Part shown: piece after piece, positions 13,028-21,234 of the stretch
Numbering within the stretch: the stretch's first letter is position 1
Layout: each line of letters begins with the position of its first letter
Assembly (NCBI GenBank): GCA_022820365.1
Contig: JAJEFO010000122.1
Span: 1-64,000, forward strand
DNA from: Silicimonas sp.
GTDB lineage: Bacteria; Pseudomonadota; Alphaproteobacteria; Rhodobacterales; Rhodobacteraceae
DNA: 64,000 nt
Direction of reading: 5' to 3'
The notes under the pieces: generated by a model
Told to the model about the DNA's origin: nothing
What the model saw: only the letters and a program-made list of their open reading frames with translations
Databases searched by the model: none
Position numbers and translations under genes: made by a program

Positions 13028-13079
13028 TGTCATTGGCAAGTGATAATGTTGAGCTCAACATTATCACTTGCCAATGACA
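13028..13079. promoter_or_regulatory. 52-bp perfect palindrome, candidate TA operator
   Basis: The 26-bp arms at 13028-13053 and 13054-13079 are exact reverse complements with no spacer, centred on GAGCTC. The core reads TGATAATGTTGAGC and its mirror. It ends 72 bp before the antitoxin ATG. Antitoxins of this ribbon-helix-helix class usually repress their own operon by binding inverted repeats, so an operator is the likely role. A perfect arm of this length is unusual. The DNA could also extrude a cruciform. Confidence 0.85.
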
Positions 13080-13151
13080 TCCCAACGGGCCCGGTCTTGC
13101 AGCTGGCACCGCAACGACGTACGTTTGACCCAAGGAAGAAGTGACTGCACC

Positions 13152-13439
13152 ATGTCTCAGACGAACGCGCTCCACAGGGAGCGTATCAATCTGCGGCTCA
13201 GCAAGGCCGTAAAGCGACAGATTGAGCACGCCGCCTCTGTTGAGGGCAAGACCGTCAGCGCCTTCATCGTGTCCAGCGCCCAGCAGAGTGCCGAGAAGAC
13301 TATCCAAAAGCACGAGACTTTGGCGCTCGCCCGCAATGACGCGATGCGCTTCTTCGATGCCCTGGCCGATCCGCCACCGCCCAACGACCGGCTCGATGCG
13401 GCCCTAAAGGACCACGCTCGGCGCGTTGTTTCGCGTTGA
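13152..13439 (+). CDS. DUF1778 (TacA-type) antitoxin
   Basis: The 95-residue protein has an N-terminal ribbon-helix-helix segment (ERINLRLSKAVKRQIEHAAS, then VEGKTVSAFIVSSA) typical of DUF1778 antitoxins, followed by a disordered toxin-neutralising tail. It should bind and neutralise the adjacent GNAT toxin and repress the operon through the upstream palindrome. An AAGGAAG ribosome site lies upstream of the ATG. It overlaps the toxin gene by 4 bp, the standard type II TA arrangement. Confidence 0.9.
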   Translation: MSQTNALHRERINLRLSKAVKRQIEHAASVEGKTVSAFIVSSAQQSAEKTIQKHETLALARNDAMRFFDALADPPPPNDRLDAALKDHARRVVSR

Positions 13440-13954
13440 CCGAAATCGACGCGCCGGTCATCGAGCCGCTGGAAAGACGGCACAACCGAACGACCTTCTC
13501 CTGCGGCCTTCCCGAACTCGACCGCTACCTTACGCGCCAAGCAAGCCAGCATGTCCGACGCCGCGTCGCCCGAGTGTTCGTCTGCACCGCCGGTGACGCA
13601 ATCGCCGTGCTCGGCTTTTACACATTGAGTGCGCGCTCCATCGATCTGTCCTCACTTCCCGAGCAGCTGTCGCGCAAGCTGCCGCGCCATCCGGTGCCCT
13701 GCGCGCTGATCGGACGGCTGGCGGTCGACCGGCTGGTGCAGGGCCAAGGGCTGGGCCGAATCCTTCTCGCAGATGCTGTCAAGCGTGTGGCGACTGTCGG
13801 CGAAACCGTGGCGATACACGCTCTGATCGTGGACGCCGCGAATGACGACTCGAAACGCTTCTACGATGAGTTTGGCTTCTCAGCGCTCGCTGATGACCCA
13901 ATGCGCCTCTTTCTCCCGCTCGGACACGCAGCCCTGCGAGGGTCGATTGGATAG
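13436..13954 (+). CDS. GNAT-family (TacT-type) toxin
   Basis: The 172-residue GNAT acetyltransferase starts with TTG inside the antitoxin stop region (TTGA overlap). The acetyl-CoA loop QGQGLGRILL fits the [R/Q]xxGxG motif, preceded by the beta strand ALIGRLAVDRLV. The C-terminal FYDEFGF carries the expected Tyr. Family members acetylate the amino group of charged tRNAs and stop translation; which tRNA is hit cannot be read from sequence. The antitoxin partner, overlap and length all fit a functional pair. Confidence 0.9.
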   Translation: MTEIDAPVIEPLERRHNRTTFSCGLPELDRYLTRQASQHVRRRVARVFVCTAGDAIAVLGFYTLSARSIDLSSLPEQLSRKLPRHPVPCALIGRLAVDRLVQGQGLGRILLADAVKRVATVGETVAIHALIVDAANDDSKRFYDEFGFSALADDPMRLFLPLGHAALRGSIG

Positions 13955-14040
13955 GGAATTATTTGCGAAAGTCACATGGCTCGATTCTGGCGTTGCGCTC
14001 ACGGTGGAAACGACGATAGCCCCACGATCCCGGCCAGACA

Positions 14041-14940
14041 TCACGGGTGCTGGCACCCACGTCGGTTCAGGGTGACTCGATAGACCGAGGTGGTCGCTGT
14101 AATGTAGAGTTCGTGCTTTGCGCGCCCGCCGAAACAAACATTCGAGACCAGTTCGGGCACCAGGATCTTGCCCAGAAGATCGCCGTTCGGGGAAATGCAG
14201 TGGACGCCATCGGCGGCAGAGGACCAGAGATTCCCGTCGACGTCGACACGCAGACCGTCCGAACAGCCCGGATCAATCACGTGAAATACATTGCCGCCAG
14301 CCAACCTGTCGTCAGAGCCAACGTCGAAAGCCCGAATGTGCTGCGGATCATCGCTGAACATTCGGCCGGTGTCGGCCATATAGAGTCGCGATTCGTCAGG
14401 CGAAAACGCCAAGCCGTTGGGGCAATTTGCATCCGTCACCATCGCGTCCATGTGCCCCGTGGCCGGGTCGACGCGGTACAAGTTGCATGGCAACTCCTGC
14501 TCCGCGGCGTATCCCTCGTAGTTGGTCATGATCCCATAATGCGGGTCCGTGAACCAGATCGTGCCGTCCGACTTCACGACCACATCGTTGGGTGAATTGA
14601 GCCGCCTGCCCTCGAAGCTGTCCGCAATGACCGTGATCTGTCCGTTATGTTCGGTCCGGGTCACCCGTCGGGTGCCGTGTTCGCACGAGACCAGCCGACC
14701 CTCGCGGTCGCGAGTATGGCCGTTGCTGTAATTCGACGGCTGCCGATAAGTGGTGACGCCGCTGCCCGGTGTCCAGCGCATGATGCGACTGTTCGGGATG
14801 TCGGAAAACAGAAGGCAGCCTGCATCACCGAACCAGACCGGCCCCTCGACCCAGTCGAACCCGGTGGCAAGCTGCTTGACCGGAGCGTTGCCCAGAACAT
14901 AGCTGTCAAAAGCGGGATCACGGGATTCAAAGAATGACAT
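14041..14940 (-). CDS. SMP-30/gluconolactonase family lactonase
   Basis: The 299-residue six-bladed beta-propeller hydrolyses sugar lactones to aldonic acids. The family marks are visible: [19 protein letters not shown] (metal-binding Glu), [21 protein letters not shown] (Asn/Asp ligands) and [19 protein letters not shown]. The protein is shorter than secreted gluconolactonases and has no signal peptide, so it is cytoplasmic. It is divergent from the GlcG-like gene, with operator site A between them. In context it would open the lactone of a hexonate before the idonate/gluconate pathway. Confidence 0.88.
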   Translation of the reverse strand: MSFFESRDPAFDSYVLGNAPVKQLATGFDWVEGPVWFGDAGCLLFSDIPNSRIMRWTPGSGVTTYRQPSNYSNGHTRDREGRLVSCEHGTRRVTRTEHNGQITVIADSFEGRRLNSPNDVVVKSDGTIWFTDPHYGIMTNYEGYAAEQELPCNLYRVDPATGHMDAMVTDANCPNGLAFSPDESRLYMADTGRMFSDDPQHIRAFDVGSDDRLAGGNVFHVIDPGCSDGLRVDVDGNLWSSAADGVHCISPNGDLLGKILVPELVSNVCFGGRAKHELYITATTSVYRVTLNRRGCQHP

Positions 14941-14969
14941 TTGGTGGCTCCAGGCTTTTCAGGCGTGGC

Positions 14970-14983
14970 TGTTATCGATACCA
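14970..14983. promoter_or_regulatory. Candidate LacI operator, site A
   Basis: The sequence TGTTATCGATACCA matches 13 of 14 positions of the perfect palindrome TGTTATCGATAACA seen at 17481. It sits in the 88-bp gap between the divergent lactonase and GlcG-like genes and could control both. Confidence 0.75.
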
Positions 14984-15028
14984 TTCGAATGCGTCAAGGA
15001 ACTACAACTTAGCAAGGGAAACCGGTCA

Positions 15029-15469
15029 ATGGAATTCACTGCAAGCACGCGCATACTGACCCATTGCGCCACCTTGAAAATGCTGGGTGCCGCGGTGGAA
15101 GCGGCTGAGGCTGTCGGCCAGCCGCAATGCATCGTGATCGTGGATGCCAGCGGTGAACTGCTTGGCGAGATTCGGATGAACGGCTCGAAGTTTCTCAGCC
15201 GCAGGTCGGCGCGAGCGAAAGCGCGGACTGCGGCCTCGATCGGCGCCCCCAGCGCGGCGGTCCCCGAAGCTGCGCGGCCGCATATCGCGGCGGCCACCGG
15301 TGGCGAAGTCACTGGGCTCGTCGGCGGCCTGCCGATCCGGATTGACGGCGAATTGCTTGGCGGAATCGGCGTCGGGTCCGGTTCGCCCGAACAGGACTTG
15401 ACCGTTGCGCGAGCGGCGCTCTCGGCAATTTGCGCGGACGACGATGAATCGCCGAAACGCGAACAGTGA
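15029..15469 (+). CDS. GlcG/HbpS-family (DUF336) protein
   Basis: The 146-residue protein has the GlcG/HbpS layout: N-terminal helix, VIVDASGELLGEIRMNG, the paired small-residue helices SARAKARTAAS, and the closing IDGELLGGIGVGSGSPEQD. Relatives bind haem or act as small accessory proteins in glycolate and sugar-acid clusters; the catalytic role is unsettled. An AAGGGAA ribosome site precedes the ATG. Its stop lies 4 bp from the convergent idnD stop. Confidence 0.85.
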   Translation: MEFTASTRILTHCATLKMLGAAVEAAEAVGQPQCIVIVDASGELLGEIRMNGSKFLSRRSARAKARTAASIGAPSAAVPEAARPHIAAATGGEVTGLVGGLPIRIDGELLGGIGVGSGSPEQDLTVARAALSAICADDDESPKREQ

Positions 15470-15473
15470 CGGT

Positions 15474-16502
15474 TCAGAACGCGATCTGCACCTTCACTGC
15501 CTGGTTCCGGTCAGAGGCGAGCCGGAACCCGCTTTCTGAGTCATCAAGCTCCACGGTGTTAGTGATCAGCGGTTTCACGTCAATCAGGTTTCTCTGCATC
15601 AACTCGACGCCCGTGAAGAACTCTTCGTGGAAACGGAATGAGCCTCTGAGCTGAATTTCCTTCGTTGTCATGGTCTGAACCGGGATCTGCATGTCGCCGC
15701 CGAGCCCTAGCTGCATCACTGTTCCGCCAGGGCGCAGCGCTGCTATTCCGCCAGCCAATGTCTGCGCCACACCGGTGCATTCGAAGAGCACGTCGAAGTA
15801 CCCCTTGCTTGCCTCGAAAGCAGCCATCCGTTCCGGCGTCTGGCCGACATTCACGGTGCTGTCTGCGCCGTTCCGCCTGGCGATGCGCAGAGTGAAGTCC
15901 GAGAGATCTGTTGCCACGATCTCTGCCGCGCCCGATCGCCGGGCAACGATGACGCACAAGAGCCCGATCGGTCCGCAGCCGGTGACAAGCACGCGCCTGC
16001 CAAGGAGGTCGCCAGCCCTGCGAGCAGCGTGCAGGCAGACGGCCAGTGGTTCAGCCGCTGCGGCCTCAGCCGCGGACAGACCGTCGGCAGGGGCGCATTG
16101 CGTGGCGTCCGCCACCAATACCTCCCTGAACGCGCCCTGGATGTGCGGGAACGGCATCGCCGAACCGTAAAACCGCATGTTGAGGCAGTGGCTGTACTTC
16201 GACTCGCTGCAATAGGCACAGTCATGGCAAGGGCGTGATGGCGACACTGCTACCAATTGTCCGACTTCGAGACCGGTCACGCCCTCCCCAAGACGGGTGA
16301 TGTGCCCTGCAACCTCGTGACCGAGGACCATCGGCTCCTTCAGCCGAACGGATCCGAAGCCGCCGTGATTGTAGTAATGAAGGTCGGATCCGCAAATGCC
16401 CCCTGTGGCCATGCGGATTTCAACCTGGTCCACGCCGGGCTCCTCGGTCGGTCTGTCCTCGATCCGAAGATCCTTTGCTGAGTGAATGACGACGGATTTC
16501 AT
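15474..16502 (-). CDS. idnD: L-idonate 5-dehydrogenase, zinc-dependent
   Basis: The 342-residue medium-chain dehydrogenase is expected to oxidise L-idonate to 5-keto-D-gluconate with NAD(P). Catalytic zinc ligands appear in GGICGSDLHYYNHG and GHEVAG, the structural zinc site in PCHDCAYCSESKYSHC, and the nucleotide-binding GCGPIGLLCV near residue 175. It lies 7 bp after the 2-hydroxyacid dehydrogenase in one operon driven from site B. With idnO and gntK on the divergent side, the idonate assignment is stronger than for an isolated member; a related polyol or aldonate substrate is possible. Confidence 0.87.
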   Translation of the reverse strand: MKSVVIHSAKDLRIEDRPTEEPGVDQVEIRMATGGICGSDLHYYNHGGFGSVRLKEPMVLGHEVAGHITRLGEGVTGLEVGQLVAVSPSRPCHDCAYCSESKYSHCLNMRFYGSAMPFPHIQGAFREVLVADATQCAPADGLSAAEAAAAEPLAVCLHAARRAGDLLGRRVLVTGCGPIGLLCVIVARRSGAAEIVATDLSDFTLRIARRNGADSTVNVGQTPERMAAFEASKGYFDVLFECTGVAQTLAGGIAALRPGGTVMQLGLGGDMQIPVQTMTTKEIQLRGSFRFHEEFFTGVELMQRNLIDVKPLITNTVELDDSESGFRLASDRNQAVKVQIAF

Positions 16503-16509
16503 GTAGACG

Positions 16510-17457
16510 TCAAAGTACGGGCGTCAAAAGCGGTCGGCCAGCGAAATGCGCGGACATGTTGTCCCGCACCAGCTTGCCCATGGCTTTCCGGGTCTCTACC
16601 GTGCCTGATGCGTGATGTGGTTGAAGGAGGACGTTCTCGAGCTTCAGGAAGCGAGGATTCAGATCGGGTTCGCCCTCGAACACGTCGAGCGCCGCGGAAC
16701 CGAGCGCGCCGCCTTCCAGCGCATCGAGCAGTGCAGCTTCGTCGATGTTAGATGCCCTGCTGATGTTGATCACCATGCCTTCAGGTCCGACTGCTTCAAT
16801 CACCTCGCGACCTACGCAGTTGCGGGTATCCTCCGAAGCGGCCAGCGTCACGAACAGGTAATCGGAGTGGCGTGCCAATTCAACTGGATCGGCGATGAAG
16901 GTCCAGTCTGTCGTGCAGTCCTTTGGCGCGAGGTCGGAATAGGCGATGTCCATGTCGAACCCGGTCAGTCGACGTGCGACCTCACGGCCGATGCGCCCGA
17001 GCCCCAGGACGCCTGCCTTGGAATCATGAACACGACGTTTCAGCGGATAAAGGCCCTTCCGCACCCAGTTCCCGCTGCGCACCCAAGCCTCGGCCCCGAT
17101 CATGCCACGTGCCTGGCAAAGCATCATTGCGACACCCAGATCGGCAACGTCGCGGGTCAGAACGTCCGGTGTGTTGGTCACCCTCACATTGCGTCTCCGG
17201 CAGGCATCCAGGTCAACCGCATCGAATCCGACTCCATAGACGGAAATGATCTCGAGATTCGGACAGGCCTCGATCAACTTCCTGTCCGCGCCCAATTCAC
17301 CCCGCGTCGCGATGCCACGTATTGCACGACCGTGCTCGATCAGAAATGATGCCGGTGCCGCCATCTTGAACAATTTGTGCATTGTAAAGGCTTGATCTAA
17401 TGGAACCTGATCCCACTCCGGATAAGGGCCAACCTGGAGAATCTCGGGCTTCGGCAT
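16510..17457 (-). CDS. D-isomer-specific 2-hydroxyacid dehydrogenase
   Basis: The 315-residue protein reduces 2-keto acids with NAD(P)H. The nucleotide fold GLGRIGREVARRL is near residue 150; the catalytic Arg is in NISRASNID, the Glu in DVFEGEP and the His in LLQPHHASG. Relatives act on glyoxylate, hydroxypyruvate or 2-ketogluconate. In this cluster a ketoaldonate such as 2-keto-gluconate is a reasonable substrate, but this is inference. The ATG at 17457 is preferred to in-frame starts upstream because those would place the operator inside the coding sequence. Confidence 0.87.
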   Translation of the reverse strand: MPKPEILQVGPYPEWDQVPLDQAFTMHKLFKMAAPASFLIEHGRAIRGIATRGELGADRKLIEACPNLEIISVYGVGFDAVDLDACRRRNVRVTNTPDVLTRDVADLGVAMMLCQARGMIGAEAWVRSGNWVRKGLYPLKRRVHDSKAGVLGLGRIGREVARRLTGFDMDIAYSDLAPKDCTTDWTFIADPVELARHSDYLFVTLAASEDTRNCVGREVIEAVGPEGMVINISRASNIDEAALLDALEGGALGSAALDVFEGEPDLNPRFLKLENVLLQPHHASGTVETRKAMGKLVRDNMSAHFAGRPLLTPVL

Positions 17458-17480
17458 TTCTTTTCTCGTGTTGACAGGCG

Positions 17481-17494
17481 TGTTATCGATAACA
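17481..17494. promoter_or_regulatory. Perfect palindromic LacI operator, site B
   Basis: TGTTATCGATAACA is an exact 14-bp palindrome with a central CG, the layout of LacI/GntR-family operators. It lies between the divergent 2-hydroxyacid dehydrogenase/idnD operon and the idnO-gntK operon. It is the best copy of the four sites in the window. Confidence 0.88.
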
Positions 17495-17542
17495 TAAATG
17501 GGGGAATCAGGTCTTGTCGAGTCAAAATTTGGGAAGCGGGTC

Positions 17543-18316
17543 ATGACCACTGGCACAGCGATGTTCGACCTCAGCGGAAAGACCGCGCTCATCACCGGGT
17601 CTTCGCAGGGGATCGGCTTCGCCTTGGCAAGGGGGTTGTCCGAATTCGGAGCGACAATCGTGTTGAATGGGCGCGACACGGCAAAGTTGTCCAAGGCTGC
17701 GGACAAGCTGCAATCTGACGGCGCAACCGTCCACGAGTTAGCCTTCGACGCTACCGACAATGACGTAGTCAAAGCAGCGATCAACCGTTACGAATGCAAT
17801 AGTGGTCCCGTTCACATCCTGATCAACAATGCCGGGATGCAGCACCGAACACCGCTCGAGGACTTCCCAGCGGACAAGTTCGAGATGCTCTTGAACAGCA
17901 ACATCGTGACGGCGTTCAATGTCGGGCAAGCCTGTGCGCGGCACATGATTGGACGCGGCGCTGGACGCATCATCAACATCGCCAGCGTGCAGACGGCGCT
18001 GGCCCGTCCCGGTATCGCCCCGTACACGGCCACGAAAGGAGCGGTTGCCAACCTGACCAAGGGAATGGCGACGGACTGGGCGAAACACGGGCTCAACTGC
18101 AACGCCATCGCACCAGGCTATTTTGACACGCCACTCAACGCAGCCCTCGTGAGTGATCAGGAGTTTTCACACTGGCTGAAGAACCGCACGCCCGCGGGAC
18201 GTTGGGGCAAGGTCGAAGAACTGGTCGGCGCGGCAGTGTTCCTGTCATCCGACGCTTCCAGTTTCGTCAATGGCCACACCCTTTTTGTCGACGGCGGAAT
18301 AACAGCGTGCCTCTAG
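17543..18316 (+). CDS. idnO: Gluconate 5-dehydrogenase (SDR)
   Basis: The 257-residue classical SDR interconverts 5-keto-D-gluconate and D-gluconate with NAD(P)H. The cofactor motif TGSSQGIG, the NNAG strand, catalytic Ser in NIASVQ and YTATK are all intact. The ATG at 17543 is preferred to an in-frame ATG at 17498, which would begin only 3 bp after operator site B. The stop lies inside the gluconokinase gene, so the genes are translationally coupled. Confidence 0.9.
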   Translation: MTTGTAMFDLSGKTALITGSSQGIGFALARGLSEFGATIVLNGRDTAKLSKAADKLQSDGATVHELAFDATDNDVVKAAINRYECNSGPVHILINNAGMQHRTPLEDFPADKFEMLLNSNIVTAFNVGQACARHMIGRGAGRIINIASVQTALARPGIAPYTATKGAVANLTKGMATDWAKHGLNCNAIAPGYFDTPLNAALVSDQEFSHWLKNRTPAGRWGKVEELVGAAVFLSSDASSFVNGHTLFVDGGITACL

Positions 18317-18816
18317 CCGGCAAGTTCGTGGTCATGGGCGTGTCTGGCTGCGGCAAGAGTTCGGTCGGCGCTGCTGTCGCCAGAGAGCTGGGCATAGGCT
18401 ACATTGATGGCGACGACCTGCATCCGCCGGAAAATATTGCAAAGATGTCACGCGGAATACCGCTGGCTGACGCCGACCGTGCGCCATGGCTGATCAGGGT
18501 CGGAAAGCGGCTTGCAGCATTTGAAGGACCCGTTGTCATCGGATGCTCCGCGCTGAAGCGTTCCTATCGCGACATTATCCGCGACAAGGCGGGCGAGTCG
18601 GTTTGTTTCCTGCATCTGGATGGCAGCAGAGAAACGTTGTCAAAGCGCATGGCGAAACGCCCGGGCCATTTCATGCCTGTGTCGCTGCTCGATAGCCAAT
18701 TGGACACGCTCGAGCCGCCGGGTCTGGACGAGACAGCGATCACCGCAGATATCGACCAGCCGTTCGACCAACTGGTCGACGTGTTGGTGGCAAAAGTCAG
18801 GGAGGAAAGTTCGTGA
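18307..18816 (+). CDS. gntK: Gluconokinase
   Basis: The 169-residue P-loop kinase makes 6-phosphogluconate from gluconate and ATP, feeding the Entner-Doudoroff or pentose phosphate path. The Walker A is MGVSGCGKSS; the substrate region is DGDDLHPPENIAKMSRGIPL, with CSALKRSYRD and a RPGHFMPVSLLDSQ loop. Length is typical. It starts with GTG at 18307, overlapping the idnO end by 10 bp, and overlaps the next gene by 4 bp (GTGA). Confidence 0.95.
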   Translation: MPLAGKFVVMGVSGCGKSSVGAAVARELGIGYIDGDDLHPPENIAKMSRGIPLADADRAPWLIRVGKRLAAFEGPVVIGCSALKRSYRDIIRDKAGESVCFLHLDGSRETLSKRMAKRPGHFMPVSLLDSQLDTLEPPGLDETAITADIDQPFDQLVDVLVAKVREESS

Positions 18817-19697
18817 CCCAGAAGATCGCACTCATCGGTGCGGGTGCAATGGGTGGTGCCATTGGCACTCGGCTTGTCGACACCGGCAACGTGCTGACCG
18901 TTTTCGATCTCAATGCCGAAAGGGTTCAGGCACTGGTCGCCAGGGGCGCTGGCCCGGCGGGTTCGGCGGCGGAGGCCGCGTCCGTCAGCGACTATGTTGT
19001 CTCAAGCCTAAATTCCCCGAAGGTCGTTGACGCAGCTGTCTTCGGCCCGGACGGTGTCGCCGAAGGTGCAAAGCCCGGAACACTGATTATCGACATGTCT
19101 TCGATCGACCCTCGGGCCACGAAGGACCTGGCGGCGCGGGCTGCGGAAATGGACCTGCGTTGGGTCGACAGCCCGTTGTCCGGCGGACCGCAGAAGGCAC
19201 TGACCGGAGAACTCACGCTGATGGCAGGCGGCGAGGCTGCCGATGTGGAAGAGGCGCACAACGTCCTGAAGCACGTCTCGTCCAACTACACCCACATGGG
19301 TCCGTCCGGAGCAGGCCAGACCACCAAGCTCATCAATCAGGTCTTGTGCGGATTGGGGTTCATGGCCATCGCCGAGGCTACACAACTTGCAGTCGACACC
19401 GGCATCGACGTGGCGAAGATCCCGAAGGCGCTGAAAGGGGGACGGGCCGACAGCGTGCTCCTGCAGGAGTACATGCCTCGCTTTTCTGTCAAGGACTACC
19501 GTCGAACAGGGCGCATAGACAACATGGTAAAGGATCTCGACGGTGCACAAGATCTCGCACGGCTGACAAGTACCGCAATGCCGCTGACCGCTGCGTGTGC
19601 CGAAATTCACCGGATGCTCACCGCGGCGGGGCTGGGAGGCGAGGACCAAGCCTCGTTGATGGAGTTCTTCAAGGGTCCCGACAAGACGCTGTTTTAA
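18813..19697 (+). CDS. 3-hydroxyisobutyrate dehydrogenase-family oxidoreductase
   Basis: The 294-residue beta-hydroxyacid dehydrogenase shows the NAD(P) loop IGAGAMGGAIG, the substrate-binding DSPLSGG and the catalytic Lys segment GAGQTTKLINQ. Family members include tartronate semialdehyde reductase, threonate dehydrogenase and 3-hydroxyisobutyrate dehydrogenase. Here it is the third gene of the idnO operon (GTG start, GTGA overlap with gntK), so a sugar-acid substrate is more likely than a valine-pathway role. The exact substrate is unknown. Confidence 0.85.
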   Translation: MTQKIALIGAGAMGGAIGTRLVDTGNVLTVFDLNAERVQALVARGAGPAGSAAEAASVSDYVVSSLNSPKVVDAAVFGPDGVAEGAKPGTLIIDMSSIDPRATKDLAARAAEMDLRWVDSPLSGGPQKALTGELTLMAGGEAADVEEAHNVLKHVSSNYTHMGPSGAGQTTKLINQVLCGLGFMAIAEATQLAVDTGIDVAKIPKALKGGRADSVLLQEYMPRFSVKDYRRTGRIDNMVKDLDGAQDLARLTSTAMPLTAACAEIHRMLTAAGLGGEDQASLMEFFKGPDKTLF

Positions 19698-20125
19698 TGA
19701 TTGAGCGCAACGCGAATCTTGTGTGGTAATCGAGATGAGGTAATCGAGATGACATGTGAAATCCGGGCGGCTTCGAGGTCAGACCTCCCATGGTGCCAGG
19801 TTTGCCGGCATGTTGCAGCACCCACGCAGCGCCTAATTGCTGGCCGTGGGCGTCGTGCTGAGCGGACAACACGTGTTCAACGGGACGATGCCATGTCTCG
19901 ATCGAGATCTGGACTGCCCCTGCGATTTCCGTCCGTTCGGCTTCAGCTTCATAGGAACCACGACCGTTCTGCAAGTGTCGTCGAGAACTGCAGAGAGCCC
20001 GTGCTGGTCTGTTGGTGCCAGAGGCGCACGTGCAACTTACTGTTTCGAATCCACATGCTCGCGCCGAAGTGCATGGCTTCGCCTTCCACGGAATCTGGTC
20101 GAGCGCGCAAGGACATGCTTGCAAT
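19698..20125. other. Unassigned 430-bp stretch, possibly decayed
   Basis: No frame here shows a recognisable domain. Plus-strand frames are broken by stops; one minus-strand frame stays open but has no family features and would run into the HIBADH-type gene. The sequence AGATGAGGTAATCGAGATGA shows a short direct duplication (GTAATCGAGATGA) at about 19722-19751. It may be remains of a lost gene, and should contain the LacI gene promoter. Confidence 0.4.
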
Positions 20126-21199
20126 ATGGTAAGCCTTCCCCGAAAACAAAATGCTAGCGACAAAGATCAGAGAACCATTTTGCAGAAGCAACCCAAAATG
20201 GCGGACATCGCGAAAGCCGTCGGTGTCTCCCCGATGACCGTATCGCGGGCGTTCCGAAGGGATACTTCGGTCGGCGAAGTAACTCGCACGAAGATTCTGC
20301 AGATCGCCGAGGAAATGGGCTATGTCTTCGACAGTACTGCGTCCAATCTGCGATCGCAACGAACCGGGTTCGTCGCCATCACCATCCCCTCGCTGAACAA
20401 TTCGAACTTCGCTGACACTGTACGCGGACTCAACGAAGTCCTGCAGGCGGCCGGACTGCAGGTGTTGCTCGGCTACACGAACTACGATGTGGACGAAGAG
20501 GAGCGCTTGATTGAACAACTTCTGCGGCGGCGGCCCGAAGCAATTGTGGTGACCGGCGGGCGCCATACCGATCGCGCGCGGCGACTCCTCAAGGGCGCCG
20601 GCATTCCTGTGGTTGAAACATGGGACATACCCATGTCGCCAGTGGGCTATACTGTCGGCTTCTCCAACGCGGACGCGATGTGTCGGATGGTCGACCACCT
20701 GCAGTCGGCAGGGGCGCAGCGGCTAGCCTTCATCGGCGGAGACGACAAGGGCGACACCCGCGGTGCCGACCGGAGACGAGGGTTTGTTGCGGCGGCAGAA
20801 CGGCTGCGGCTCGAGTATCAGTTGATTTCGCTGGGTTCGCCGCCGATTTCGATGCGAGAAGGAGCCCGGGCGATGGTCGAAGTGCTTGACGCTCGGCAAC
20901 CGGTAGACGCCGTTATCTGCGTCTCAGACCTTGCCGCCTTCGGGGCGCTGACAGAGTGCCAGCGACGCGGCGTTTCGGTGCCTGAAGAAGTCATGATCGC
21001 TGGCTTCGGGGCGTACGACATCGCTGAGGTCGCCTTGCCCGGCCTTACGACGATGGACGCACATTCTATGGAGATTGGAAGCAGGACGGGCGAACTTCTG
21101 GTCGCCTTGCTTCGCGACGGCACCGATGGTGCCGCCACGAAGAAGGTTTCGCATATCGAACCCACATTGCGAATTTCGGGTTCTACCGTTTCAAGATAG
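20126..21199 (+). CDS. LacI-family transcriptional regulator
   Basis: The 357-residue repressor has an N-terminal helix-turn-helix at about residues 25-50 (MADIAKAVGVSPMTVSRAFR) and a hinge, then a type I periplasmic-binding-protein-like effector domain (AIVVTGG, AFIGGDDKGD, MIAGFGAYDIAE). It resembles GntR of the gluconate system more than other LacI members. A 24-residue extension precedes the helix-turn-helix if the ATG at 20126 is used; an in-frame ATG at 20198 gives the standard length. It is the only specific regulator in the island and the natural partner of the four TGTTATCGATAACA sites. No such site lies before its own gene. Confidence 0.9.
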   Translation: MVSLPRKQNASDKDQRTILQKQPKMADIAKAVGVSPMTVSRAFRRDTSVGEVTRTKILQIAEEMGYVFDSTASNLRSQRTGFVAITIPSLNNSNFADTVRGLNEVLQAAGLQVLLGYTNYDVDEEERLIEQLLRRRPEAIVVTGGRHTDRARRLLKGAGIPVVETWDIPMSPVGYTVGFSNADAMCRMVDHLQSAGAQRLAFIGGDDKGDTRGADRRRGFVAAAERLRLEYQLISLGSPPISMREGARAMVEVLDARQPVDAVICVSDLAAFGALTECQRRGVSVPEEVMIAGFGAYDIAEVALPGLTTMDAHSMEIGSRTGELLVALLRDGTDGAATKKVSHIEPTLRISGSTVSR

Positions 21200-21228
21200 A
21201 CCCGGCCCGCTTGCGTGCAGGCCGGGTC
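21199..21228. terminator. Bidirectional terminator hairpin
   Basis: A 9-bp perfect stem (GACCCGGCC at 21199-21207 and its complement at 21220-21228) with a 12-nt loop lies between the convergent ends of the LacI gene and the sugar-binding protein gene. The left edge overlaps the last stop base. No long T-run follows. Confidence 0.7.
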
Positions 21229-21234
21229 AGCGTG

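Noticed and set aside
12525-13043. 172-codon plus-strand frame running into the palindrome
   Set aside because: Opposite the lipoprotein gene for most of its length, no domain and Arg/Ser-rich.
17498-17542. Upstream ATG for idnO
   Set aside because: It begins 3 bp after the operator, leaving no room for promoter and ribosome site; the 17543 start gives the standard SDR N-terminus.
19669-20163. 164-codon minus-strand frame
   Set aside because: It overlaps the ends of two real plus-strand genes and shows no recognisable family; kept only as an unassigned stretch.
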